From assembly GCF_003675875.1 (NCBI RefSeq), contig NZ_RCDI01000001.1:124001-188000 (forward strand): DNA of 64,000 nt, in the 5' to 3' direction. The translations under genes and the position numbers were made by a program. Below the pieces are notes generated by a model, which saw only the letters and a list, made by a program, of their open reading frames with translations, searched no databases and was not told where the DNA came from. The stretch is from Halostella limicola (GTDB taxonomy: Archaea > Halobacteriota > Halobacteria > Halobacteriales > Natronoarchaeaceae). Below, one piece after another: positions 24,269-32,635 of this stretch (its first letter is position 1; every line of letters starts with the position of its first letter).

Positions 24269-26371
24269 TCACGCCGCCGCGGCGACGCGCTCCTCCTGCC
24301 CGATCGCCTCGGCGAGCAGTTCGGTCAGGCCGACGACCTCGATCTCGTCCTCGAAGCCGCCGGTCTTGCGGCCGTCCTCGTACATCGTCGCGCACATCGG
24401 ACAGGCGACGACGAACTTCTCGACCGCGCCGCCGGCGTCGGTGTCTTCGAGCGCCTCGCGCAGGCGTTCCTCGCTGGGCTTGGGGTCCTCGTCGAAGTCC
24501 ATCCAGAGGCCGCCCCCGCCGCCGCCGCAGCAGAACGAGTCAGAGCGGTTGCGCGGCATCTCGTAGAGGTCCGCGCCCGTCGCGCGGACGAGGTCGCGGG
24601 GCGCCTCGAACACGTCGTTGTACCGGCCGAGGTGACAGGGGTCGTGGTAGGTGACGGTGTAGTCCAGTTCCGACCCGTTCAGGTCGAGCGCACCGCGGCT
24701 CGCGAGCTCGTCGACGACCTGCGTGTAGTGGAACACGTCGTCGGCCTCCCACTCGCAGGCGTCGAACTCCGGATACTCGTTCATGAACGTGTTGAACGCG
24801 TGCGGGTCCGTCGTCACGATCTTATCGAACTCGCAGTCCTGGATGGCGGCGGCGTTGTCCTCGACGAGCATCTCGTAGAGGCCCTCCTCGCCGACGCGTC
24901 GGACGTCGTTGCCGGCGGTCTGCTCGTCCTCGTAGAGGATGCCGTAGTCGACGCCGGCGTGCTCGAAGACGGTCGCGAGCGCGCGGGCGATGCGCTGGTT
25001 GCGCTCGTCGTAGCTCGGATAGTCGCCGACGTACCAGACGTACTCGACCGGCTCGTCGCGGGCGTCCGGCACCTCGAAGTCGAGGTCCTCGGCCCAGTCG
25101 GGGCGCTTGCGGTCGGGGTCGCCGAACGTGTTGCCCTGCTGGAACACGTTCATCATCGCGTCCTGGACGTTGGCGTCCATCTCGCCGGACTCGGTCAGGC
25201 GACGGTTCATCCCGGTGAACTGCTTCAGGTGCTCGATCTCGACCGGGCAGGCGTCCATGCAGGCCATGCAGGCCATGCAGGACTCCATCGTCGAGCTGTC
25301 GATGACGCTCGCGCCGCCGTCGGCGACGATGGGCTTCTCCTCGGTCTCGCCGGCCTCGACGGCCTCGCGGTAGGACTTCAGGTCGAGGATCACGTCGCGC
25401 GGGTCGAGCGGGCGGTCAGAGGCCTTCGCCGGACAGACCGACGAGCAGCGCCCGCACTTCGTGCAGGCGTCCTGGTCGAGGACCTCCTTCCAGGAGAAGT
25501 CCTCGACGTCGCTGTAGCCGATCTCCTCGGGACTGGCGTCGTCGGGGACGCCCGGCAGGCGCTTGCCCGCCTTCTCGTCGCGCGTGACGACGTTCGCGTA
25601 CGAGGAGATCATGTGGAACGGCTTCGCGTAGGGCACCGACGCGACGAACGCCAGCGCGAGGACGGCGTGGGACCACCAGGCCCACCAGTACAGGTCGGTC
25701 GCCATCGACTCGTTCATCCCGGCGAGGACGAACACGTCGGCGACGAACCAGCCGACGAAGCTCACCGTCTCGAACTCGGGGAAGCCGGTGCCGACGATGC
25801 GCAGGCCCTCGGCGACGTAGCCGCCGACGCCGAGGAGAAACAGCGTCCAGATGAAGAAGTCGTCCTCGCGGCCCGTGTGCTTGCCCCAGAGGCGCTCGTT
25901 GCGGACCCAGTAGCGGCGGTAGACCGCCATCCCGACGCCGACGACGAACAGGAGGCCCATCGCGTCCATCGTCAGCGAGTACGCCAGGTAGAAATCGCCC
26001 GTCCAGAACGAGTCGCCGATCTTCCGGGCGACGTCCATGTCGATCCCGAGGATCGTCGTCCCGATCAGGAGCGTCAGGAAGCCCCAGAAGATGAACGCGT
26101 GCATCAGACCGCCGTAGAGGTCCCTGTCGAACTGCTTCTGGTTAGAGAAGACGATCTTTGTCGCCGCGACGACCCGCCCCGGCAGGTCGTTCAGTCGTTC
26201 GAACCAGTCCTCGGTGCCGCGGGCGTAGCGGGCGAAGCGGGCGTAGACCCCGTACAGGAACATCAGGATTGCGACGGCAGCGAGGTAGTAGAACACGACC
26301 TCGCCGACCTCGCTGATGGTCCAGAAGGTCTCCCGCGTGACCGCGTCCTCCGCCTGGGCCACGAATGTCAT
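24269..26371 (-). CDS. Membrane-anchored heterodisulfide-reductase-like Fe-S oxidoreductase
   Basis: A 700-residue fusion. Residues 20-250 form about six membrane helices resembling the NarI/HdrE cytochrome b module, with histidines in the helices. A two-cluster ferredoxin domain follows: C303/306/309/313 (CTKCGRCSSVCP) and C365/368/371/375 (CMACMACMDACP). The C-terminal half has the HdrD/GlpC-type CCG repeats (THDPC-type YHDPCHLGRY and FCCGGGGGG; a VVACPMCATM segment). This architecture carries electrons between a soluble donor and menaquinone. It may serve an ETF or lactate/glycolate-type dehydrogenase, but no partner is adjacent. The minus strand has GATTTAAGC about 27 bp before the ATG. 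Confidence 0.85.
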   Translation of the reverse strand: MTFVAQAEDAVTRETFWTISEVGEVVFYYLAAVAILMFLYGVYARFARYARGTEDWFERLNDLPGRVVAATKIVFSNQKQFDRDLYGGLMHAFIFWGFLTLLIGTTILGIDMDVARKIGDSFWTGDFYLAYSLTMDAMGLLFVVGVGMAVYRRYWVRNERLWGKHTGREDDFFIWTLFLLGVGGYVAEGLRIVGTGFPEFETVSFVGWFVADVFVLAGMNESMATDLYWWAWWSHAVLALAFVASVPYAKPFHMISSYANVVTRDEKAGKRLPGVPDDASPEEIGYSDVEDFSWKEVLDQDACTKCGRCSSVCPAKASDRPLDPRDVILDLKSYREAVEAGETEEKPIVADGGASVIDSSTMESCMACMACMDACPVEIEHLKQFTGMNRRLTESGEMDANVQDAMMNVFQQGNTFGDPDRKRPDWAEDLDFEVPDARDEPVEYVWYVGDYPSYDERNQRIARALATVFEHAGVDYGILYEDEQTAGNDVRRVGEEGLYEMLVEDNAAAIQDCEFDKIVTTDPHAFNTFMNEYPEFDACEWEADDVFHYTQVVDELASRGALDLNGSELDYTVTYHDPCHLGRYNDVFEAPRDLVRATGADLYEMPRNRSDSFCCGGGGGGLWMDFDEDPKPSEERLREALEDTDAGGAVEKFVVACPMCATMYEDGRKTGGFEDEIEVVGLTELLAEAIGQEERVAAAA

Positions 26372-26467
26372 GTACGATCACGCGGAGACTGGCCGCTTAA
26401 ATCTTGTTACCGCTCTCCGCCCGTCACCCCCGTCACGTCCCCGTCAAATCTAGAACCCGAAGATAGT

Positions 26468-27172
26468 TTATATCAGTGGAGAAAGGGCCAGTGCCCCGGC
26501 GACCAGACAGAGGGCGGCGTCCCGCCGGCGGAACCGGAGCGCGGGCAGCGTCGGGTTCCAGGCGAAACACCGGGCCCGGAGCGCCAGCGAGAGCCGGTCG
26601 GCGCGGGTGAACGCCCGCGCCACGCCCGCGGTCGCGACGATCCGCATCCGGTCGCGCAGCGGGCGCTCCTCGCCGAGACGTGCGGCCATCGCCTCCCGGA
26701 TCCGCCGCAGGTCCGCGAGCAGGACGGGGAAAAAGCGAACGGTGATCGCCGTCCCCGCGCCCAGCACCCGTCCCGCCTTGCCGGGGACGACGCGCTGGAG
26801 CGCCGCCCGGGACTCCCGGACCGGCGTCGTGCGAACGTAGGCGGCGCTGACGAGCAGGACCGGGACGACGCGGGCGCTCGCGAACGCCGCCTCGGCGGCC
26901 GCCGCCGGGTCGACCCACGGCGGGCCGAGACGGACCGCCGCGATCGCGGGCGAGAGTGCCAGCAGCAGGAGCGGGAAGCGGAAGGCGACCAGCGCGCGCA
27001 CCGGCGAGAGCCGCGCCGCCGCGAGCGCCGCCAGCGCGACGAGCGCCACCGCGGCGAGCCCGCGGAGCGACCCTCGACTGAACGCCGCCGCGGCGATCCC
27101 GATCTGGAAGGCGAGCTTCGCCCGCGGATCGAACCCGTGGGCGAGCGACGAGCCGGGCTCGTAGGTCACCAT
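26468..27172 (-). CDS. bioN: ECF transporter T component (BioN-like)
   Basis: A 234-residue membrane protein of the CbiQ/EcfT family. It begins MVTYEPGSSLAHGFDPRAKL, the usual EcfT N-terminus. The cytoplasmic coupling helices carry the Ala-Arg-Gly-like motifs, here AMAARLGEERPL and SLALRARCFAWNP. It links the ATPase to the substrate-binding subunit. It overlaps the ATPase gene by 7 nt and is the last gene of a bioY-ATPase-T operon. Confidence 0.9.
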   Translation of the reverse strand: MVTYEPGSSLAHGFDPRAKLAFQIGIAAAAFSRGSLRGLAAVALVALAALAAARLSPVRALVAFRFPLLLLALSPAIAAVRLGPPWVDPAAAAEAAFASARVVPVLLVSAAYVRTTPVRESRAALQRVVPGKAGRVLGAGTAITVRFFPVLLADLRRIREAMAARLGEERPLRDRMRIVATAGVARAFTRADRLSLALRARCFAWNPTLPALRFRRRDAALCLVAGALALSPLI

Positions 27173-27867
27173 GGCACGCGGACGCCGTGTGCGGACAGTT
27201 CGGCGGCGGCCTCGTCCGGGGCGGCGTCGACGACCACCCGGCCGTCCGCCAGCGCGACCACGCGGTCCGCCAGCGATCGCACGTCCCGCAGGTCGTGCGT
27301 GACGACGACGACGCTCGTCCCCTCGGCGTGGAGCGCGTCCAGACGCTCCAGCAGCGAGGTCCTGGCCGGCTCGTCCAGCCCGGTGAACGGCTCGTCCAAC
27401 ACGAGGTGGTCGGGCGCCATCGCCAGCGCCCCCGCGACGGCGACCCGTTCCTGCTCGCCGCCGGAGAGTTCGTCGATGCGGTCGTCCCCGCGGCCGTCCA
27501 TGTCGACCGCGGCCAGGGCGTCCGCGACCCGGCGGTCGATCGCCGCACGATCCAGCCCGAGGTTCTCCGGGCCGAAGGCCACGTCCGCGCCCACGGTCGC
27601 CGCGACGAAGCAGTCCCGCGGGTTCTGAAACACCATTGCCACGCGGGTGCGCGCGGCGACGAGGTCCGCTTCCGCTGGCACGCCGTCGACCAGTACCTCG
27701 CCCTCGTCGGGCGTCAGCAGGCCGTTGAAGTGCCGCACCAGCGTCGTCTTCCCGCTCCCGTTCGCGCCGGCGAGCACGACGAACTCGCCGCCGTCGATCG
27801 TCAGCGAGACGCCGTCGACCGCCGTCTCGGCGCCGTAACGGTGGATCAGGTCCCGAACCGCGATCAT
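27166..27867 (-). CDS. bioM: ECF transporter ATPase (BioM-like)
   Basis: A 233-residue ABC ATPase of the EcfA/CbiO type that energises vitamin uptake. Walker A is GANGSGKTT, the Q-loop is FQNPRDCFVAATV, the signature is LSGGEQERVAVAG, Walker B is HLVLDEPFTGLD and the switch histidine is in VVVVTHDLRDV. Start at ATG 27865-27867, overlapping the bioY stop by ATGA. Only one ATPase is present, as in dedicated BioMNY transporters, rather than the EcfA/EcfA' pair of shared modules. Confidence 0.93.
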   Translation of the reverse strand: MIAVRDLIHRYGAETAVDGVSLTIDGGEFVVLAGANGSGKTTLVRHFNGLLTPDEGEVLVDGVPAEADLVAARTRVAMVFQNPRDCFVAATVGADVAFGPENLGLDRAAIDRRVADALAAVDMDGRGDDRIDELSGGEQERVAVAGALAMAPDHLVLDEPFTGLDEPARTSLLERLDALHAEGTSVVVVTHDLRDVRSLADRVVALADGRVVVDAAPDEAAAELSAHGVRVPW

Positions 27868-28445
27868 CGCGTCGGCAGCGCGCCGCTTTTGGCGACCGCC
27901 GCCGCGACCACGATCTTCAGGACCTCGCCGGGGACGAACACCAGCGCGCCGGCGCTGACGGCGCCCTCGATCCCGTAGCCGGCGATAGCGACGAGACCGG
28001 CGACGCCGAGCGCGTAGATGACCACCGTGCCGGCGACCAGCGCGCCGACCAGCACCGGCAGCGAGGCGTCTGCGGGGTCGCGCAGGTCGGTGCCGCGGTG
28101 GACGACCGCGCCGATGAGGCCGGCCGCGATCGGGTACGACCAGAGGTACCCGGCCGTCGGCCCGAACAGCGTCCCCAGCCCCGCGCCGCCGCCGGCGAAC
28201 ACGGGAACGCCGATCGCCCCGACGGTCAGGTACAGCAGCAGGGAGACGACGCCCCACACCGGCCCCAGCACGATGCCGGCGAGGAAGACGCCGAGCACCT
28301 GCAGCGTCACCGGGACCGTCGAGAACGGTATCGGGAACGAGACGTACGCCCCCGCGCCGACGAACGCGGCGATCAGCGCCGCCTGCGCGATGTACCCCAC
28401 CGTGAGGTCGTCGACCAGGTCGACCGAATCGGTGTCAGTGCTCAT
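27864..28445 (-). CDS. bioY: Biotin transporter substrate-binding subunit BioY
   Basis: A 193-residue S component with six hydrophobic helices. Family landmarks are FPIPFSTVPVTLQVLGVFLAG, GLGTLFGPTAGYLWSYP and the C-terminal LVFVPGEVLKIVVAAAVA. BioY binds biotin with high affinity. Start at ATG 28443-28445; eight further upstream codons lack support. The operon bioY-bioM-bioN encodes a complete dedicated biotin ECF importer. It is divergent from the cmi4-like gene, with a strong inverted repeat in the shared 118-bp gap. Confidence 0.94.
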   Translation of the reverse strand: MSTDTDSVDLVDDLTVGYIAQAALIAAFVGAGAYVSFPIPFSTVPVTLQVLGVFLAGIVLGPVWGVVSLLLYLTVGAIGVPVFAGGGAGLGTLFGPTAGYLWSYPIAAGLIGAVVHRGTDLRDPADASLPVLVGALVAGTVVIYALGVAGLVAIAGYGIEGAVSAGALVFVPGEVLKIVVAAAVAKSGALPTR

Positions 28446-28504
28446 ACCCCTTCGTCGCGGCGGCCCCACAAAGAACGCACTGGTTTACCTCGTCCGGTTT
28501 CCGG

Positions 28505-28527
28505 GTTGACGACTATCTGTCGTCAAC
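28505..28527. promoter_or_regulatory. Inverted repeat between bioY and the cmi4-like gene
   Basis: Perfect 9-bp arms GTTGACGAC and GTCGTCAAC separated by TATCT. The right arm ends 4 bp before the TATA-like CTTTTATGTA (28531-28540) of the plus-strand gene. The site also lies 60-80 bp upstream of the bioY ATG. Its form fits a dimeric regulator; BirA or an HTH autoregulator are candidates, without direct evidence. Confidence 0.5.
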
Positions 28528-28530
28528 AAG

Positions 28531-28540
28531 CTTTTATGTA
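28531..28540 (+). promoter_or_regulatory. TATA box of the cmi4-like gene
   Basis: CTTTTATGTA lies 24-33 bp before the ATG at 28564, the position for a leaderless haloarchaeal transcript. Confidence 0.55.
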
Positions 28541-28563
28541 GCGGACGAATCAACGTCCTTCCA

Positions 28564-29163
28564 ATGGACGAAAAGACGGAGGAGCTCCGCGACATCTTCA
28601 TGGACGTCACCGACGAGGACACGGTGACCGAGTCCCAGGAGGAGACCCGGGGGTCGCTCACCGACCAGGGGGAGGGGCGGCGCGAGCGCCTGGAGAGCGT
28701 CGTCGACAGCATGCGCGAGCGCTACGCGTTCGGCACCGACCTCTCCGACGACGACCTCTGTGACCTCGTCGAGCTCTTCTACGACGAGGCCAGCGACGCC
28801 GACATCGCCCGCGAACTGGACGCCTCGCGCAAGACGGTCTTCCGCGCCCGGATGGACCTGCATCTCGTCCGCGAGCGCGACCGCGACGCCCCGTTCGACC
28901 TGGACGACTTCCGGGGGCGACTCACAGACGACCCCGCCACGAGCGACCTCGCGGACGAGTTCGACGTCAGCGAGTCGACGGTCCGGCGCTACCGCCGCGT
29001 CGTCGAGGCCCAGACCGAGTCCCGGCAGGCCAACGACCGCTACCGCGACGAGTTCGACAGCATCCTCGCCGACAGCGACCTCGCGACCCGCATGACGGAG
29101 GACGTTCAGGAGGACGGCCTCGACGACGCGACCGAGGGGATGGAGACGAACGTGGACTTCTAG
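28564..29163 (+). CDS. Conditioned medium-induced protein 4-like HTH protein
   Basis: A 199-residue acidic protein beginning MDEKTEELRDIFMDVTDED. It resembles haloarchaeal proteins named conditioned medium-induced protein 4, a name given to genes responding to high-density culture supernatant. Two helix-turn-helix-like segments are visible: ASDADIARELDASRKTVFRA (about residues 78-97) and ATSDLADEFDVSESTVRRYR (about 124-143). A DNA-binding or resolvase-type recognition role is therefore likely. The gene has its own TATA box and an adjacent inverted repeat that it might autoregulate. Name and function rest on remembered family resemblance. Confidence 0.7.
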   Translation: MDEKTEELRDIFMDVTDEDTVTESQEETRGSLTDQGEGRRERLESVVDSMRERYAFGTDLSDDDLCDLVELFYDEASDADIARELDASRKTVFRARMDLHLVRERDRDAPFDLDDFRGRLTDDPATSDLADEFDVSESTVRRYRRVVEAQTESRQANDRYRDEFDSILADSDLATRMTEDVQEDGLDDATEGMETNVDF

Positions 29164-29352
29164 ACGACCTTTTTTCGCCTCGGGTCGCCTTCGGCGACCG
29201 CTCGGCCAAAAAATCTCGTCCAAAAAAGGCCGCGCTCGCTCCGCTCGCGCGGAGAAACGGCGGCTCCGCCGCCGTACGCTCGTTACTCCGCTCGCCTGCC
29301 CTTCCCGGAACGCTCGCACGCGGCGCGACGGAGCGCCGCGCGCTCGCGCTGG
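29164..29352. repeat. Dispersed intergenic hairpin element, copy 2
   Basis: Directly after the cmi4-like stop codon: T6 at 29170-29175, perfect hairpin GGTCGCC-TTC-GGCGACC at 29183-29199, CCAAAAAATC and CCAAAAAAGG, then GAAACGGCGGCT...CGCCGTACGCTC and TGCCCTTCCC. Order and spacing match copy 1 downstream of radA. The T6 tract probably also terminates the cmi4-like transcript. Confidence 0.65.
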
Positions 29353-29357
29353 CCGTC

Positions 29358-29365
29358 GTTTTATG
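29358..29365 (+). promoter_or_regulatory. TATA box of the 29390 membrane protein gene
   Basis: GTTTTATG lies 25-32 bp before the ATG at 29390. The in-frame ATG at 29363 falls inside this element, so the later ATG is preferred as the start. Confidence 0.5.
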
Positions 29366-29389
29366 GACCGGAACCGCGTCGGTTCGGGT

Positions 29390-29836
29390 ATGGCCGCCCG
29401 CGATCCCTCCGCGTCCCTCTCGGCTCGTCCGCGCGTCGACTCGAACTGGTGGTACGTCGTCGCGATAGTGCCGCTGTTCGGCCTGTTCGTCACCGCCTTC
29501 GTCGGGTGGATGATCGCCTGGGCGTTGCTCGGCGCCGGCGAGTTCGGACCGGCGGCGATGCCGATGCCGGGCGGCGGGATGCCGTTCGCGTTCGCGCCGA
29601 TGCTGCTCGGGATGCTCCTGTTCGGGACGGCTGGCACGCTCCTCACCGCCGCCTACCCCGTCGCGCTGTACCTCGACGCGGGGGCGGTGGCGGACGCCGG
29701 CGTCGGGTGGGACCCGGACCCCGTGCTGTACGCGCTGGTCGGCGTCGTCGGCGCGCTGTCGACGGCCTTCGCGTTCGCCGTCCCGCTGTCGGCGTACTAC
29801 CTGTACAGGCGACACCAGCACGTCGGGGTCCCCTGA
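29390..29836 (+). CDS. Hypothetical membrane protein, three to four helices
   Basis: A 148-residue protein with hydrophobic segments at about residues 22-46 (VVAIVPLFGLFVTAFVGWMI), 62-86 (PMLLGMLLFGTAGTLLTAAYP) and 108-135. The loop after the first helix is rich in Met/Pro/Gly (AAMPMPGGGMPFAFAP). No conserved enzymatic motif is seen and I do not recognise a family. It sits alone between repeat copy 2 and the hemC operon. Confidence 0.65.
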   Translation: MAARDPSASLSARPRVDSNWWYVVAIVPLFGLFVTAFVGWMIAWALLGAGEFGPAAMPMPGGGMPFAFAPMLLGMLLFGTAGTLLTAAYPVALYLDAGAVADAGVGWDPDPVLYALVGVVGALSTAFAFAVPLSAYYLYRRHQHVGVP

Positions 29837-29932
29837 CCGGTCGGCGGAGCGCTGTTTCCCCGCGAGGCGTCCTGTCACCTGCGAGGACCGCGTGACGAAG
29901 GGGGTTTCAAGGAGGAACGCCGAGAGGGGGGT

Positions 29933-31063
29933 ATGAGCAAGAACGGGACGATCCGCCTGGCAACGCGGGGCTCCGACCTCGCGATGCGGCAGGCGGCGAC
30001 GGTGAAGTCGGCGCTTTCGGACCGCCGGCTCGACGCGGAACTGGTGGAGGTGGAGACCGAGGGCGACAGGGTGAGCGACGAGCTCATCCACCGACTCGGC
30101 AAGACCGGCGCGTTCGTCCGGGCGCTGGACGAGCAGATCGTCGAGGGCGAGGTCGACGCCGCCGTCCACTCGATGAAGGACATGCCGACCGAGCAGCCGG
30201 ACGGCCTGATCGTCGCCGGCGTCCCCGAGCGCGCGGCGCCGGGCGACGCGCTGGTGACGCCGGACGGCCGGCGGCTGGAGGAACTGCCCGAGGGCGCGAC
30301 CGTCGGCACGTCCAGCCTCCGCCGCGGGGCGCAGATCCGCAACGCCCGGTCGGACCTGACGGTCGAACCCCTGCGAGGCAACGTCGACACCCGGATAGAG
30401 AAACTGCTCGCGCCGAGCCTCCAGCGCGAACACGAGGAGCGGACGGAGGAGGAGAAGGAACGCAAGGGCAACGCCGGAAACGACGACTACCAGTTCCCGT
30501 ACGAACAGGGAGTCGAGGAGTGGTTCAACGACCTCTCCGAGATCGAGCGCCGCGCGCTGGAGCGCGAGGTCGAGGTCGAGTACGACGCCATCGTCCTCGC
30601 CGAGGCCGGCCTCGAACGTAGCGGTCTAGCCCACCACGTCGAGTACCAGCGGCTGCCGACCGACGAGTTCGTCCCCGCGCCCGGCCAGGGCGCGCTCGCG
30701 GTCACGGCGCTGGACGGCGACGTCGCCGAGGACCTCCACACGGTGCTCGACCACCCGCGGACCCGCGTCGAGACGACGGTCGAGCGCTCCGTCCTCTCGG
30801 AGCTGGGCGGCGGCTGCGTCGCCCCGATCGGCGTCCACGCCGTCATCCAGGGCGAGTACGTCCACACCGCCGTGCAGGTGTTCGACCGCGAGGGCGAGGA
30901 GAGCGTGACGGCGACCCGCGACCTGCCGGTGCAGGACCACGCCCGCGCCGCGCGGGAGTTCGCCCGCGATCTGGCCGACCGCGGCGCGGCCGACCTGATC
31001 GCCGCGGCGCGCCGGGAGAGCGAGGAGGAGACCGAGGCGAAGCGGGAGATCCAGGAGGAATGA
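29933..31063 (+). CDS. hemC: Hydroxymethylbilane synthase (porphobilinogen deaminase)
   Basis: Polymerises four porphobilinogens to hydroxymethylbilane. Substrate-binding motifs include ATRGSDLAMRQA, VHSMKDMPTE (catalytic Asp region) and GTSSLRRGAQIRNARSDL. The dipyrromethane cofactor cysteine is in LGGGCVAPIG. The protein has 376 residues, against about 310 usually, because a highly charged insertion spans about residues 159-216 between NVDTRIEKL and EYDAIVLAEAGL. It is preceded by AAGGAGGAA upstream of the ATG. It is the first gene of an operon; its stop overlaps the cobA start. Confidence 0.95.
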   Translation: MSKNGTIRLATRGSDLAMRQAATVKSALSDRRLDAELVEVETEGDRVSDELIHRLGKTGAFVRALDEQIVEGEVDAAVHSMKDMPTEQPDGLIVAGVPERAAPGDALVTPDGRRLEELPEGATVGTSSLRRGAQIRNARSDLTVEPLRGNVDTRIEKLLAPSLQREHEERTEEEKERKGNAGNDDYQFPYEQGVEEWFNDLSEIERRALEREVEVEYDAIVLAEAGLERSGLAHHVEYQRLPTDEFVPAPGQGALAVTALDGDVAEDLHTVLDHPRTRVETTVERSVLSELGGGCVAPIGVHAVIQGEYVHTAVQVFDREGEESVTATRDLPVQDHARAAREFARDLADRGAADLIAAARRESEEETEAKREIQEE

Positions 31064-31857
31064 CGGGCACCGTCTACCTCGTCGGGAGCGGCCCCGGCGA
31101 CCCGGAACTGCTGACCGTCAAGGCCGCGCGCCTGATCGACGAGGCCGACGTCGTCCTCCACGACAAGCTCCCCGGCCCGGAGATCATCGAGAACATCCCC
31201 GAGGCGAAGCGCGAGGACGTCGGCAAGCGCGCCGGCGGCGAGCGCACGCCGCAGTCGGAGATCAACCAGCGCCTCGTCGACCTCGCCGAGGCGGGCGAGG
31301 ACGTGGTCCGCCTGAAGGGCGGCGACCCGTTCGTCTTCGGCCGCGGCGGCGAGGAGATGGAACACCTCGCGGAGAACGGCGTCCCGTTCGAGGTCGTCCC
31401 GGGCGTCACCTCCGCCGTCGGGGCGGCGGGCGTCGCGGGCATCCCCGTCACGCACCGCGACCACGCCTCCAGCGTCTCGTTCGTCACGGGCCACGAGGAC
31501 CCGACCAAGGAGGAGTCGGCCGTCGACTGGGAGGCACTGGCGGACACCGGCGGCACCATCGTCGTCCTGATGGGCGTCGGGAGGCTCCCCGACTACGCCC
31601 GCGCGCTCCGCGACGCCGGCAAGGGTCCCGAGACCCCCGTCGCCCTGGTCGAGCGCGGTACCTGGCCGGACATGCGCGTCGCGACCGGCACCCTGGACAC
31701 CATCGTCGACGCCCGCGACGAGGCGGGGATCGAACCGCCCGCCATCACGGTCATCGGCGAGGTGGCCGCGTCCCGCGACCGCGTGGTCGAGTTCCTGCGC
31801 GGCCGAGGCGGCGAGGACAGTGACGCCGAGGCGGCACTGCGGGGGGACGGCGCGTGA
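31060..31857 (+). CDS. cobA: Uroporphyrinogen-III C-methyltransferase
   Basis: A 265-residue SUMT that methylates uroporphyrinogen III at C2 and C7 to precorrin-2, the branch to siroheme, cobalamin and archaeal heme. It begins TVYLVGSGPGDPELLTVKAARL. The SAM site is VVRLKGGDPFVFGRGGEEM, followed by FEVVPGVTSAVGAAGVAGIPVTHR. It overlaps hemC (ATGA) and hemD by 4 nt each. Archaea make heme through siroheme (Ahb route), so this enzyme is probably needed for heme as well as B12. Confidence 0.96.
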   Translation: MTGTVYLVGSGPGDPELLTVKAARLIDEADVVLHDKLPGPEIIENIPEAKREDVGKRAGGERTPQSEINQRLVDLAEAGEDVVRLKGGDPFVFGRGGEEMEHLAENGVPFEVVPGVTSAVGAAGVAGIPVTHRDHASSVSFVTGHEDPTKEESAVDWEALADTGGTIVVLMGVGRLPDYARALRDAGKGPETPVALVERGTWPDMRVATGTLDTIVDARDEAGIEPPAITVIGEVAASRDRVVEFLRGRGGEDSDAEAALRGDGA

Positions 31858-32597
31858 CCCGCGACGTGCGCGCCGCCGTCTTCCGCCCCGGCGACGAGCG
31901 CATCGACGAGGCCGTCGAACTCCTGGAGTCGCTGGGCGCCGACCCGGTGCCGGACCCGATGCTCGCCGTCGAGCCGACCGGCGCGACGCCCGAGGACGCG
32001 CCCTACGTCGTCATGACCAGCAAGACCGGGGTCGAACTCGTCGCCGACGAGGGGTGGACGCCGGGCGACGCGACCATCGTCGCCATCGGCGAGCGCACCG
32101 CCCGCGCCATGCGCGAGGCCGGGTGGACGGTCGACGTCGTCCCCGAGGAGTACTCCTCGTCCGGCCTCGTCGCCGCGCTGGAGGACGAGGTCGCGGGCGA
32201 GCGCGTCGAGGTCGCCCGGAGCGACCACGGGAGCGACGTACTCACGGACGGCCTCGCGGACGCCGGCGCGGACGTGCACGAGACGGTACTGTACCGCCTC
32301 GTCAGACCCGAGGGGAGCGGCGAGTCCGCCGAACTCGGCGCGGCGGGCGACCTCGACGCCGCCCTCTTCACCTCCTCGCTCACCGTCGAGCACTTCCTCG
32401 ACGCCGCCGCGGAGCGCGGGGTCCGCGAGGAAGCGGTCGAGGGCCTGAACGACGCCGTGGTCGGCGCCATCGGCGAGCCGACCAGGGAGACCGCGGAGAA
32501 CCGCGGGATCGGCGTCGACGCGGTGCCGGACAGGGCCGCGTTCGAGGCGCTCGCGACCGCAGTCGTCGAGCGGGCGGCCCCGTCCTACCGCGAGTGA
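31854..32597 (+). CDS. hemD: Uroporphyrinogen-III synthase
   Basis: A 247-residue protein that cyclises hydroxymethylbilane with inversion of ring D. Family sequence conservation is low, but AVFRPGDERIDEAVELLESLGADPVPDP, YVVMTSKTGVELV, FTSSLTVEHFLDAA and AIGEPTRETAENRGI are typical of the bilobed fold. It starts from a GTG overlapping the cobA TGA by 4 nt (GTGA). Gene order hemC-cobA-hemD confirms the identity. Confidence 0.93.
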   Translation: MTRDVRAAVFRPGDERIDEAVELLESLGADPVPDPMLAVEPTGATPEDAPYVVMTSKTGVELVADEGWTPGDATIVAIGERTARAMREAGWTVDVVPEEYSSSGLVAALEDEVAGERVEVARSDHGSDVLTDGLADAGADVHETVLYRLVRPEGSGESAELGAAGDLDAALFTSSLTVEHFLDAAAERGVREEAVEGLNDAVVGAIGEPTRETAENRGIGVDAVPDRAAFEALATAVVERAAPSYRE

Positions 32598-32635
32598 GCG
32601 GACCGCAGGTTTAACCCAGAGGGGGCTCCAACCCG

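Noticed and set aside
24242-27628. 1128-codon plus-strand frame across the Hdr-like and bioN genes
   Set aside because: It covers two unrelated, clearly coding minus-strand genes and shows no motif of its own.
29363-29389. Earlier ATG for the 29390 membrane protein
   Set aside because: This ATG lies within the TATA-like GTTTTATG; the next in-frame ATG has correct leaderless spacing.
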